A model generated the notes under the pieces. It was not told the DNA's origin and searched no databases. It was given only the letters and a program-made list of their open reading frames with translations. Position numbers and translations under genes: made by a program. Below, piece by piece: positions 1-20,547 of a DNA stretch of 64,000 nt; the first letter of the stretch is position 1, and every line of letters begins with the position of its first letter. Source of the DNA: Tomocerus qinae (lineage: Eukaryota; Arthropoda; Collembola; Entomobryomorpha; Tomoceridae). The stretch spans positions 45,792,409 to 45,856,408 of the forward strand of contig CM034547.1 in assembly GCA_020055645.1 (NCBI GenBank), given 5' to 3'.

Positions 1-3266
<3,266 letters not shown>

Positions 3267-4920
3267 GCTAAATACGTAGATAATTATTTATTTAATGCAC
3301 TATAGTATAGGTATTATATTAAATATAATATTTCCATTATGTATTAGTCATGTCATAAAAATAATTAAAAAACTATTATCTTTAAAAATGTGCTGACGTT
3401 GAAAGTAAATTGTATTACTTCATTATTCGTCACTCGTTTGTACTCTTCACTTTTATTATTCCCATTCACAGTGGAGTAAGTGTACCTATAATAGTTATAT
3501 TTATATTATACGGATGTTAATAAACTGACTAACTAACTCCTCGTCAGACTAAACTGGAAACTACGAGTTTCAAATAATATTTGTACGGATAAAAATCTTT
3601 AAAAATGTGCCCAATACAAAAGTGTGTAATAAATCCAATCGTGACTTTTTGGTGCGAATAAAATAGAGATGGAAGTAATTAATACAAGCCACAATTATTT
3701 GACACTTGACAAAGCTAGGATAGTTTACACAACATTTACCTAGATAATGCCGTCATTATAAACTGCTGCAATTACTTAACTGTGTAATTTATCCAACGAA
3801 ATTATTTACCGATAAGCTAAACAATGGTAGGTTTAGGTAAGTGAGAACGGAATGAGACACAAAGTTGCATGTATGCAATGCACGACATCATTAGGTTCAG
3901 GTATTTGTCGGTGCACTTAGCTTGATTGTCGTTAATAAGCATTTAAGCTTCTTCCACATTTTAAAATTAGCTTTTCTGACGAAATTTTGCAAAAGAAAAA
4001 CTCATCAATAGTTGATTTTGGTCGTGTTCTTCATTGGGTTTTCGTCTTGAGTGGAAATGAATGGTAATAATTGTAGAGTACTTTGCACAACTGTTTACGA
4101 CCACAAAGTGACTGTAAATCAACTACCGTACTTACAAAGTTATGTAAGTTTTAGAATATTTAGCACATGGTTTATACGTGGCTACATGATCACAATGAAT
4201 GATCCATGTGAACGACATTTCATACATGTGTAAGATAAATGGCTTTGGCATGGAGGGTTCAGTAAATTCATATATTTAGTGAAATTATAATCACGATCTA
4301 GAAAAGAGAGATAAATCCTGTTAACAATGAAATACGTCATGAAAAATGCCAATAATAAATAATAATGTGTTCAGACGATTTTTCCAAAACCCTGGAGTGT
4401 TTTTCTCTTTCCATGAGTTGAATAGAAGTGCTCTTGAAAGTTAAAAAATGTTGCCCGATGCGCTCGGCGTGTTTAATCCTTTTTTAATTACCTGATAATT
4501 TAGTATACCACTCACCACACTTGACATTATTATTTAGTGCACAGCACACATTCATTATCCATTGGCATTTCGAAGTTCATTTTCCTGACAACCTTCTGTG
4601 CTTTTGAGTTCATCTCACCCAACCATTTTATTGTCGTATCAAAAGTGCTTGGGCGATGTAATTTGATTATGCATATTATATTTCGCATAGTGTACACATT
4701 TATCAGTTACATGCAGTTTCCTTGTGCATGTTTAGCAGCATGTAACTGGTATGCAAACCATTGCAAATTAATTTGTTAGTTATTTGTTAGCTTAGTTTGA
4801 AGACAATGATGTAATACAATTTTGCAACTGAGATTTCCACTTCCAACAAATATTTGAATTTTTACAAAGCTGTATATTAGTTCATTTAAATACATCGAAG
4901 AACGAATACATCTCAGAATC
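3267..4920. other. Intergenic, copies A-B
   Basis: AT-rich spacer of 1.65 kb between the stop of copy A and the ATG of copy B. Short open frames here (for example 4051-4233 and 4537-4779) have no recognisable motif or splice partner. The upstream block shared by copies C-F is not visible here, so copy B probably has different control sequences. Confidence 0.6.
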
Positions 4921-11570
<6,650 letters not shown>

Positions 11571-14115
11571 CTGTGTGATAATATTTAGATAATTTATTTG
11601 TTAAAATAAGTAATATATGTTCAGTGATATTGCTTTAATGTCAAATCAAATGGTCCAATCCAAATAATGTATAGTAGCATTTTTCATGCACAATAAAATA
11701 TGAATTTTTGTATTAGCTATCTATAATAAAAATATTGTATCCATTAGTATAAGTATAAGTAATGGGGTGAAAATGTGGAACATAACTTTTGCTCAATTTC
11801 AAGTTACAATTTTTAAAAGATGAATATAATAAAAGCTCTCGCTCTTTAATGAATCGAAGGTAAAATTAATGCTTAATTATAAGCCACCGTCGTTATTTAC
11901 TAATTTAGATAATCTTTACTGCTATAATGTCTATCTTTCTTGGACAAGACAGTCATTTTATTTTTCATAAACTAATAAACTATTCACATTAAAAGATATA
12001 ATCACTGAAAGAATATTTTGCATTAAAAATATTCACATTGAATGAGGATTTGAAAATATGTTGCATCGACAAATTTCTTTACCTTAAAAATGTTCGCACA
12101 AAAACATTTTTTTGCATTAAAAATATACTCATGAAGACAAATCTACAAAAAAATTTTGACGAATATATAAATATTTTTCATGGAAATAATAAAATTGTTC
12201 ACAAAATATTTTTCATGAAAATAATAAAATTGTTCACAAAATATTATTCTTGGAAATAATAAAATTGGTCACAAAATGTTTTTCATGGAAATATTAAAAT
12301 TGCTCACAAAAATATATTTTCATGAAAATAATAAAATTGGTCACAAAATGTTTTTCATGGAATTAATAAAATTGTTAATATTTTTCATGAAACTAAACTG
12401 TTCACCAAAATGTTTATTCCATGAGAGAAATTCTTAAATGGTACTATTCTCAGAATTTCACTCATATAGTGTTTTAATTTGATTTAGATCTTTTAGCAAA
12501 TTAAAGAGCAAACTGGAATCCCTTGGAATGAAAACCCTTTTATGCATCAGGAAAATTATTTCTAATCCTTAGTTCTAATTTTCAATATTGGTATTGGTAA
12601 GGACCAAGAAAGATAGATATAATAGGTTAACCCTGACATAAACCCAGAGGATGAGAATATGAGAAGACAAAGTCTCTAAAATTAGAATTCCACTTTTATC
12701 TGGTCATCTGTAACACAACTTCAAACGTCATTCTGTACTGCATAAATGGCACAATGCATGGATTTTGCAAAGACGCAATGCGAAGGGTTTGGTTGATAAT
12801 AATTAATAGTAGTTAACTACAATTTACAATTTAATAAAAAGATAGTACATCATAACATAACCCGAATATTATTAGGCCTTCACCCATTGTGGGCCAAACT
12901 TGATCGTTTTATCAGTTACCACATCCCTCTTTGATTCAATCTTCAATCTAGTGCAATATAATTGGTAAATGCGTAATCTAGTACAGATTAACAATTAATA
13001 TAAGAACTATCATATTGTGCATGTCCAGATATCCATAGACATCAAATGTCATCATTCAAGTGTCATTTGCTCCCCTCTACGCCTGTAATACAGCTTAACA
13101 GTGAAAACATCCATGGCCACAATACAATACATTAGGGATTTGTTCTGTTTATGTAGTAAGCAACAACAACAAGAAAAAGTCACTTTGCGGTTTATCTAAT
13201 CCGGCGGACACCGGAAAATACAAGCTATTCCAAGGAAATAAGGGGTAAACAAAACAATAACATCCCATCATTCACGACAAATCTGGGTGACTACACTTTA
13301 CTGTAGTTCTTATTAAGAAAAAAAATCTTTTGCTTTACTACATGGAACTGAGGTTTATGACTCATAATTTTTTTTCTCCTAGTTTACAATGAGTTAGTCA
13401 GTCAGGATACACTGCTAAGTTGTAAAAGAAATCATGGCAAATGCAAAACCACAGATTCTGTCAACAAAATATTAAATAGTACCTCCTGATTTTCAACACC
13501 AAATTTTTAACGCGCTAAAAATGCAAAATACTTTTCAGGAGCCTGCAATTCAGATATTTTACTATGCACTTATTAAACAAGTGTTAGAAATAGAATCTCC
13601 TGAACCAACTGATGCTACAAATACAATAGAAATCTGGCTTGTGAAAAAATGCTTTAGAATCTTTTATGGGGAAATTGGATGCTAGAGTAGAGATGTTACT
13701 GTGATTCATTATGAGAATGTTTTTGTTTACATCGCTACATGCGTAATCATTACATAATAATATTACATTGCAAGTCTTATTATAATATAAAGTACGTACG
13801 CACGAAATGAGTAACTAATCGCTTGGTGGTTTCATAGAAAACGAATGCAATTGCATATACTCGTCATAATCAATAATAACAGACTGTCATACATTGTAAC
13901 ACAGTAGGCAGTGGCTGCAGACCAAATACGAGTCAATTTAAAATGAAATGAAATGAGACCAATGCCAATGTCTTCCCCTCAGTTCACTAAACTTTCGTGT
14001 CAATCCCATTCAGAACGCAGAAGGAACAAGAACTCATAACTTTTTTAATTACTTTAAATACAAACATTACAGATCTATCTCCAACTGTTCAATTGTTTCC
14101 ATCTTAAAACCTAAA
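11571..14115. other. Intergenic, copy B to small peptide gene
   Basis: 2.5 kb AT-rich spacer. It contains the minisatellite at 12171-12415, listed separately. No coding region could be supported in the remainder. Confidence 0.6.
12171..12415. repeat. AT-rich minisatellite, period about 36 bp
   Basis: About seven degenerate tandem units of roughly 36 bp. Each unit contains TTTTTCATGGAAATAATAAA followed by an ATTGTTCACAAAAT-like segment, with single-base variants between units (GTTCAC, GGTCAC, GCTCAC). The last units are truncated or more divergent. The open frame at 12038-12259 is mostly this repeat and is not a gene. Confidence 0.85.
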
Positions 14116-14304
14116 ATGTCTACACGGATTAATTTCTGGGTAATCACCTTACTGTTCCTGGTGATCCTCTTGGCCTACATCCATGAAAATTCCGCACAAA
14201 ACGCATTTCGTTGCATTAAAAACTCGCAATGCCGTCTCGGATTCCATTGCTACGATGGTGTGTGTGTCCCGATGTACAGAAGTAAAAAGTTAACTTACAT
14301 TTGA
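14116..14304 (+). CDS. Small secreted four-cysteine peptide
   Basis: A 62-residue ORF with ATG start. Residues 1 to about 28 look like a signal peptide: basic start, then the hydrophobic run VITLLFLVILLAYI, then ENSAQ before a likely cleavage site. The mature part carries four cysteines in the pattern C-x5-C-x5-C-x4-C (CIKNSQC ... GFHCYDGVC), a spacing seen in small disulfide-rich extracellular peptides and in some WAP/EB-like modules. Four cysteines suggest two disulfides. The stop at 14302 is followed by a plausible 3' UTR intron (donor 14356, acceptor ending 14453). Alternatively, splicing at AGAA|GTAAAA near 14282 would join the later exon and lengthen the C-terminus. I do not recognise a specific family; a defence, signalling or gland peptide are all possible. 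It is unrelated to the transporters on either side. Confidence 0.6.
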   Translation: MSTRINFWVITLLFLVILLAYIHENSAQNAFRCIKNSQCRLGFHCYDGVCVPMYRSKKLTYI

Positions 14305-16240
14305 GATACTCAGAATGAAAAGTTTAAACTTTTTAAAAGCACTTATTTTCATAAGGTGAGTCGGTTTCTAAGTTTCAAATGGAATTTCAAAGAGTACATC
14401 GCTTAAGGATAGATTACTTATTTTTAATGCGCTAAATACTTTTATTTTTTCAGATTATTTATTCGTCTACCAGAATTGGATGGCGCACATCCATTATAGT
14501 TACACTCTCCATGCGTTTTTCGTGGTTTACAGATTCTGAAGTTTCTGAACCTGAAAATTAACATCCACAGAAAGTTCAGATACTTTAACGGATTCTTGGA
14601 AAAGCTGTAGTTTTGGAACATTATACTTCATTGTTACATATTGTAAACTTTCTGATACATTTAGGGCTAACTTTGTTATTTTATTTTAGTACGTCTACCT
14701 CTTTAGTCTGTTTATCTTTAGTATTTTACATTTTAAGTGTTTCTTTTATCAGGAATGGAAAGATTTGTACTTTTATGTCAACAGTATATGTAAATTAGAA
14801 GTAGAGAGACTGCTTATGCATATTAACTGACTACTTTGTTGTACTACTGTATCTGTATATTTGAAAGCTGCTATACGTATTGTAAATATTACATAATCTG
14901 AAATGGAATACCATTACTATACTTAAATAATGATATGAATTCCTATACTTTTGAATAAAATAAATCCTAACCATGATTAAACTGTTTATTTTACTATAAA
15001 AGTTATTACACACACAACGATATAAATTGTGATCATATAAAAGATGGAATGACATGGGGAATAGACGAACAGTTAAAAATAGTTGACACATTGACACGAG
15101 GCAACTCTGTAGTAACGAGGTTATCAATTTGTACAATTCCATTTTGCATGAGAAAATATCTATAATTAAATATTGTGGGCATTTATTTTTCATTGTTGAA
15201 GGTTATATTTAGGTTACAGTATGCAGTCTGGACAAGTTAGACCTGGAACATGGAAACCGTTCTTTTGTCTCTTGGATAGTGGTCATTGGCATTGGTCGCA
15301 CACATGTACGTGGTATTTACTTGATACATAGCATGTTGATGTGAATACGTAGTACAAAAAATTAGGTTAGTAGCTCAAGTTCTAAAGCACTACTTAATCG
15401 CCATACTATCCAAAGTACTCTGTGCTTTTCCACATACAAAAATAGCTTTTGTACTGTACATAATAATATTGTTATATAAAATGTTCACATAAAAAGACTC
15501 GGCTTCTCAGAATGCTCCTCAATATAAGTTTACATAGGTATAAAATATAACGGTATAAGTAGCATGCTAATATGTATTTTATGCATATTATGGTATACCG
15601 TTTATATGGATAATAAGTAGCTACAATAACAAATGTAAAGATTCTCTGTGTATAACGTGAATTAAAATATGTATGACTAACTGACTGCAATCGTTTAATT
15701 AGCAATTGACATTGCCCTTAAAATTAAATTCTTTTTGTCAAATGCCAAACCAAGTCAATCCGCTGGTTCATTGAACAAAATGTCTAATTGGGAGCGTGCG
15801 ATGAGAATATCATAAAAAGTTACATAGGTCCCAAAGGACAAGAAGTTGAGTTTATGAATGACTGTCATTTATTCCATTTGATTTATCGTTTTCTAAAATA
15901 CTTGCTGACTATCCAAAGCAAAAATACATGCGTGATTAATCGATTATTTACAAACATAATTTTATGTAGCAGACTATGTAGTTTATCCAAAACTTAAATG
16001 TCTATACTATAAGTTATCAAACCAGACAGTACGATCTTTCTAGCTGTGTATTTGACGTATTTACGACCTTTGGCGTTTTATAATGGTAAAAACTCTTGAC
16101 TTGTACCATAAAACATGTAACACAACTATAACTACTCTATTTTGCATGCACGGATTACTTTTTATGGTTCACATATGTATACGTATGGTATAATAAACAA
16201 ACTTTTAAAAAAATAACTGATGAAGCAATTATACATGAAC
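14305..16240. other. Intergenic, peptide gene to copy C upstream block
   Basis: The first part probably holds the 3' UTR of the small peptide gene, with AATAAA-like signals near 14955. Open frames at 14613-14798 and, on the minus strand, at 14831-15193 and 15472-15705 have no recognisable motif. From about 15825 the sequence becomes alignable with DNA upstream of copy D (about 19524 onward), marking the start of the duplicated upstream DNA of the C/D group. Confidence 0.55.
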
Positions 16241-16600
16241 ATTTAAATTGTGATACATTAGATTCAATTATGTGGTACTGTGTCTGTCTCAGGTGGAATT
16301 AGTCTGAGTGTAACATTTGATGTGAGCAACTGAAACTAAATATTCTTGCACCAGCTTCAACAGAAAAACTGTTGATTAGATAAGCCATTCATGAAGTAGG
16401 ATTATAGATTTTTTTGAAACAAGTGCGCCTAACAATCAACAGAATTATTGTCTTTAAATACGTGGCTATAAAAATTTAATTTAATAATGCTATAAAAAGT
16501 AAGACGAGTCTTTCCCACTAGATTATCTTACTTCAGTTCAAGGACTATCACCGGAGGACTCAAGATGAGCTAACATCCATCAAAGGTATCTATCCAGTTC
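16240..16600 (+). promoter_or_regulatory. Shared upstream block of ABCC copies, version C
   Basis: Alignable by eye to blocks ahead of copies D (about 19945-20547), E (about 26945-27637) and F (about 35660-36289). Shared landmarks are TGTGAGCA..TGAAAC, a Cys-rich-gene-independent purine tract, and GATTAGATAAGC. The motif AGATAAG lies at 16378-16384. Here the block serves a dead gene, and a repeat is inserted between it and the first exon. Confidence 0.6.
16378..16384 (+). promoter_or_regulatory. GATA-type motif AGATAAG (copy C)
   Basis: Perfect WGATAR match, in the context GTTGATTAGATAAGCCATTC, at the same place in the shared block as in D and F. GATA factors control gut and fat-body genes in insects (known for the family); a role here is inference. 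Confidence 0.45.
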
Positions 16601-16606
16601 ACAATA

Positions 16607-16835
16607 CTTGCTGCAAGGACGTATTTAGGGATGGGCTTTACGGGCTGAACCCCCCCCCCCCCCGAAATCCAAGAAAAAGGGAATTTTTTTCTCAAAATAG
16701 CAAAAAATTTCGCGCTCCGCGCCATTATTTGCCATTTTTGACTCATTTCCTTCAAAAAATGCCAAAAATTTACGCGTTACGCACGAATATATATACTTAA
16801 AATATCTATTGGAAATCTAGCCCCCTCCGAAACTC
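16607..16835. mobile_element. Repeat insertion with C14 run upstream of pseudogene C
   Basis: Sequence absent from the equivalent place upstream of copy D. It contains a run of 14 C (16650-16663), GGGCTTTACGGGCTGAAC before it, then A-rich DNA with TTTCGCGCTCCGCGCC and a second TTTACGCGTTACGC segment. This composition (C run followed by CG-rich words in AT-rich DNA) is typical of dispersed arthropod repeats. Edges are approximate, found by comparing the C and D upstream regions; no coding capacity. Confidence 0.55.
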
Positions 16836-16918
16836 AGTTCTGCATACGTGCTTGACTTGCTGCTATTGTCCATTTAATAAAATACACGCACACACATATG
16901 CTCATAAGCCGTCACAAA

Positions 16919-19208
16919 ACGTTTATAGAAAAGAAACCCGTTTCCAATCCCCGAAAAGAAGCCAATCCAATTTCCATTCTATTTTTCTTATGGATCTTTC
17001 CATTATTTCGGAGGGGCTACAAGAAAAAATTAGACATGATGATGTTTACGATGTTTTACCGGAGGACATTTCACAAAGGGTCAGCATTCGATTTGAAGAG
17101 TAAGTTTAACTAACACTTAAGACTATCTACAACTAGCCAATTTCTAGATTATGATCATTTACCTAGCGGGGGGGACTTAATATTCATGCATATTATGGAT
17201 CAAACAGAATTTGGGACAATGAATTGATAAAAGCTAAGGATAAAGAAGAAGGCCTAAATTTAGTAATGCGGTTATAAAGTATTTATGGGCACCTTTTGCT
17301 GCATTCATATTGCTCTACTGTTTTGACAATTTTAAATGTTCATAAATGCTCGAGCAATTTTAAGAAACAACAAAATCATTGTGATGGACGAAGCAACTGC
17401 GATCCTAGGAAATTAATCATTCAAATTACCAAAACTCAGATAATGAAATAAAGGTTAATCTCCTGAATTATTACCAGAACGGATTCTCTCATTCAGCAAA
17501 GCCAAATGCTCAATAATCACTATTGCCCATAGACTACACAGTGTGACAGACTAATCGAATTTTAGTGTTGGATAACGGAAACCTCCTTGTAAGTCATTTA
17601 AAATTACATAATATTATTTAAATCAAAGATAATAGAAGTGGGTATTTTAAATTATATTGAAATATTTTTTTTTCGATTTTCGTTAAGAGTTGGTTTCATA
17701 AATAGAATGCTAATATTATACCTAGAGAAAATTATTCATTTTAATAAATCTTTATGCTACTACATTTTCAGGAGTACGATCATCCTCATTTACTACTCCA
17801 AAAGGCTAATGGAATATTATCCTCAATGGTGAATCATACTGGTAAATCTAGTGCTGTTGCACTTCGGCAAACTGCTTTAGAGGTAGGTTGTGAATAATTA
17901 TAATTGGTTTTTTGAAAGATAAAATTGCGAACTTTTATGTGTCTACTACAGATTAAAATCCATTTAGAATATAAACTCTTATAATCAAGAGAAGCTAAAA
18001 ATATTTTGAGATGCCCCCAATGGCTTAGGATTATCTCTATATATAATCGCAGACTTGATAAATTTACCTGTCTATATTTATATATATATATGTATGTACG
18101 TGTGGTAGGGAGAACCTAGGGAACCTGCATATATTATGTAAAGCAAAACCCCCTCCCACATGTGTATGTGTAACGCAAGTGCTGACTGCAACACTTTTGG
18201 GTATCCCCTCCTCCCATCAACTGCACACGGAATATATGCAGGCTCCTTAAAAGCAAAAAAAGTAAAATGCGCAAGCCCAATTCCTCTAAACCAACAAATG
18301 AGTCGTTTCATATTATTGTTATAACATCTAAATAATAATAGTTTACATAAGAAGGTTGAATGGTGACTGGGGATCGAATGGAAATGATTAGCGAAAGGGA
18401 ACATTTCGTAATGATCGTAATGTGCGTATTAAATAGCATTTCAAAACTTCTAACCCAAATTGGTTCTGCTATAATATCGAAAAACTTATTCAACATTTTT
18501 TAATAGAGCTAGGTTTACTTTTTACTACCCTCTTAATTCCTTTGTGCCATTTGGGATATCTTTTTGTAGAATTAAATAACAGCACTGGGTACTTAACTAT
18601 TCTTTAAAAATATTTATTCGTAAGTTGTACTCATGGGATTTGAACGTTTTTCCAAAATCCTAGAGGGAATCTTATTTTTTCGAAGTTTTGGTAACTTTGT
18701 GGGAATTTTTTCGGAAATAGTCTTTCATTGTTCCCTGTATTTGATGCTACTATCTACAGTTATTATTTTGGTGTAGGAAATTCTTTTTTATCAGGAAGTT
18801 GGGGCTGCAGCTAATTTTTCCAACCACTGTAGAAAATAAAGGTGTATTAATTTAAATGTACTTTGTATTTACAAAGTTAACAACCTAATGGGATGTTTTC
18901 GAAATTGTTTTTATTGCTGTGATGGGTGGCCTGTTGAATTTCTCTTGAGTGCTAGATTTGCCACCTTAGCTGGGTTCACTAGTAGCCAATAAACATTATT
19001 TCCAAGCATTTCTACCTATTAATACCTATTAATAGAAGAGATGGAAATAAGGATTTTTTAGTAGATAATATCTAAGGCATTTAAGATTTGAGTTTATTAC
19101 CAAATGCTATATAACTTTTCAATTCATTTATCGGATGATTTTCTTACGCACATTCTATGTACTTTACAGGCATACTCAAGGAGAGAAAAATTACAACCAA
19201 AATATTAA
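16919..19208 (+). pseudogene. ABCC4-type transporter pseudogene, copy C
   Basis: Decayed relative of copy D with its introns still recognisable, so a genomic duplicate and not a retrocopy. Surviving pieces: exon 1 (about 16919-17099), exon 2 (17208 to about 17330), a piece of NBD2 starting in the signature/Walker B region (about 17347-17412), the exon with the IAHRLH switch (about 17477-17590), the exon at 17772-17882, and the last exon (19170-19208). Lesions: the ATG present in D is lost (D has ATGGAT, C has AC); a 2-nt deletion shifts frame in exon 1 after YKKKLD; roughly 4.8 kb equivalent to D 20944-25724 (both membrane domains and NBD1) is missing; bases are missing in the TANVD segment; the switch exon carries a deletion and stop near 17550; the final stop is changed so the frame runs on a few codons. 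It cannot encode a transporter. Confidence 0.9.
18119..18246. repeat. Inverted repeat in last intron of pseudogene C
   Basis: GGAACCTGCATATATT (about 18120-18135) and its near-perfect reverse complement AATATATGCAGGCTCC (18231-18246) bracket about 95 bp. The equivalent intron of copy D is only 215 bp, against about 1.29 kb here, so inserted DNA is likely. No target duplication was identified. Confidence 0.45.
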
Positions 19209-20547
19209 GATGGTGAATCACGAAATAAGGGAAGATATGTTGGCAAAAGAACTATTTTTTGTATAATTATTCTTCAGAAATTGAAAAGTGACATTAAAAT
19301 TCATTTGTTTGTCAGAATTTTTTTAATTTAAATAATGTGGTCTTGTGGTCTAGACAAGCAACAATAAAATCCCCATGCAGGGATACAGGTATTTAGAAAC
19401 GATATATAAGGGTTGAAATTTCATTATGGACGTCTCCTTTACACTACAGATATAACTACTGGTCACGAAATATTTTCCCCTTTTTTGACGAAAATGTCCC
19501 ACGAATGGTATATAATCCACATTAGGTCCTAAATAATAAGAAGTTGAGTTTGTGAATGACTGTCATTTATTCCATTTGATTAACCTTTAAAAAAATACTT
19601 ACTGTCCAAATTAAAAATACATGCGTGAATAGTCGATTTACAAACATACTTTTATGTAACCGACTATTTAGTTGATGTAAAACTAGTAAAATACATAATG
19701 TCTCTATATATTGTAAAAACAGACCGCATGATCTTTCGAACTGTGTATTTGACGTATTTCCGACCTTTGGCTTTTCATAATGGTAAATACTCTTGACTTT
19801 ATCATAAAACCGACGATGATGTAACAAAATACAATCACTCTATTTTGCATTCATACGGAATATTTTTTCATGGCATATACATACCATATAATGAACAAAC
19901 TCTAACGTAACCGATGAAGCAATAAATGATACATGGACATTCAGTCGGTAGATACTCGAATTAAAATGTGATAAAGTAATTCAATCAGGTAGCCTTGTAC
20001 TCAGGCGAGTTTCAAAGTTAACCTCTAGGCTTAGGATTAGTCTCTGTAACATTTTAATGTGAGCACATGAAAACAAATATTCTGGAATCCATTCTGGAAT
20101 GAATTTTGTGTACCAACCTCAACCGAAAAACTGTCGATTAGATAAGCGATTCATGAGTGTCATTTAATGCACTCTGTAATTGCACCGACTGACAGTTACA
20201 ATTATTCCAGGCATAAACGGATTAAGCAAACATTAACTCAGACTCAGCAAATATTTGTGTGTAAAACAAAAGATTTATTTATTGGAGAAACAAAAATAAG
20301 TTCATTGCACAATAAATCTCATGTGAAGAGTGAAGTTGGCGTCCAAAATCTATTCATGGATCCCTAGCACCAAACAAAATCCTGATTTGATAATAACTCC
20401 CATTTTTTAGCACAATAGGAAAATTACAGATTTCGCATCTACCCTGTTTATCCACAGTTCACAACTGCAGAGTTGGTTAGCTGTTATTGTCGCAAATAAT
20501 ATTAATACACACACTTCTAGTCATATGCATTTATAAGCCGTCACAAA
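19209..20547 (+). promoter_or_regulatory. Intergenic and upstream block of copy D
   Basis: From about 19524 the sequence aligns with DNA upstream of pseudogene C (for example AAGAAGTTGAGTTTGTGAAT and the CTGTCATTTATTCCATTTGA segment). From about 19945 it aligns also with the blocks upstream of E and F. It contains the AGATAAG motif at 20140-20146, 402 bp before the ATG. No gene is seen; the frame 20167-20367 lies inside the conserved noncoding block. Confidence 0.6.
20140..20146 (+). promoter_or_regulatory. GATA-type motif AGATAAG (copy D)
   Basis: Perfect WGATAR site in the context TCGATTAGATAAGCGATTCA, the same surrounding words as in copy F (35863-35869). Conserved position within the shared upstream block. 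Confidence 0.5.

Noticed and set aside
12038-12259. 73-codon open frame
   Set aside because: Mostly composed of the 36-bp tandem repeat.
12171-12415. Regularly spaced repeats considered as a CRISPR array
   Set aside because: Units are directly tandem without unique spacers, and the genome is eukaryotic.
14613-14798. 61-codon hydrophobic open frame after the small peptide gene
   Set aside because: AT-rich, no ATG context or motif, and likely within the 3' UTR of the peptide gene.
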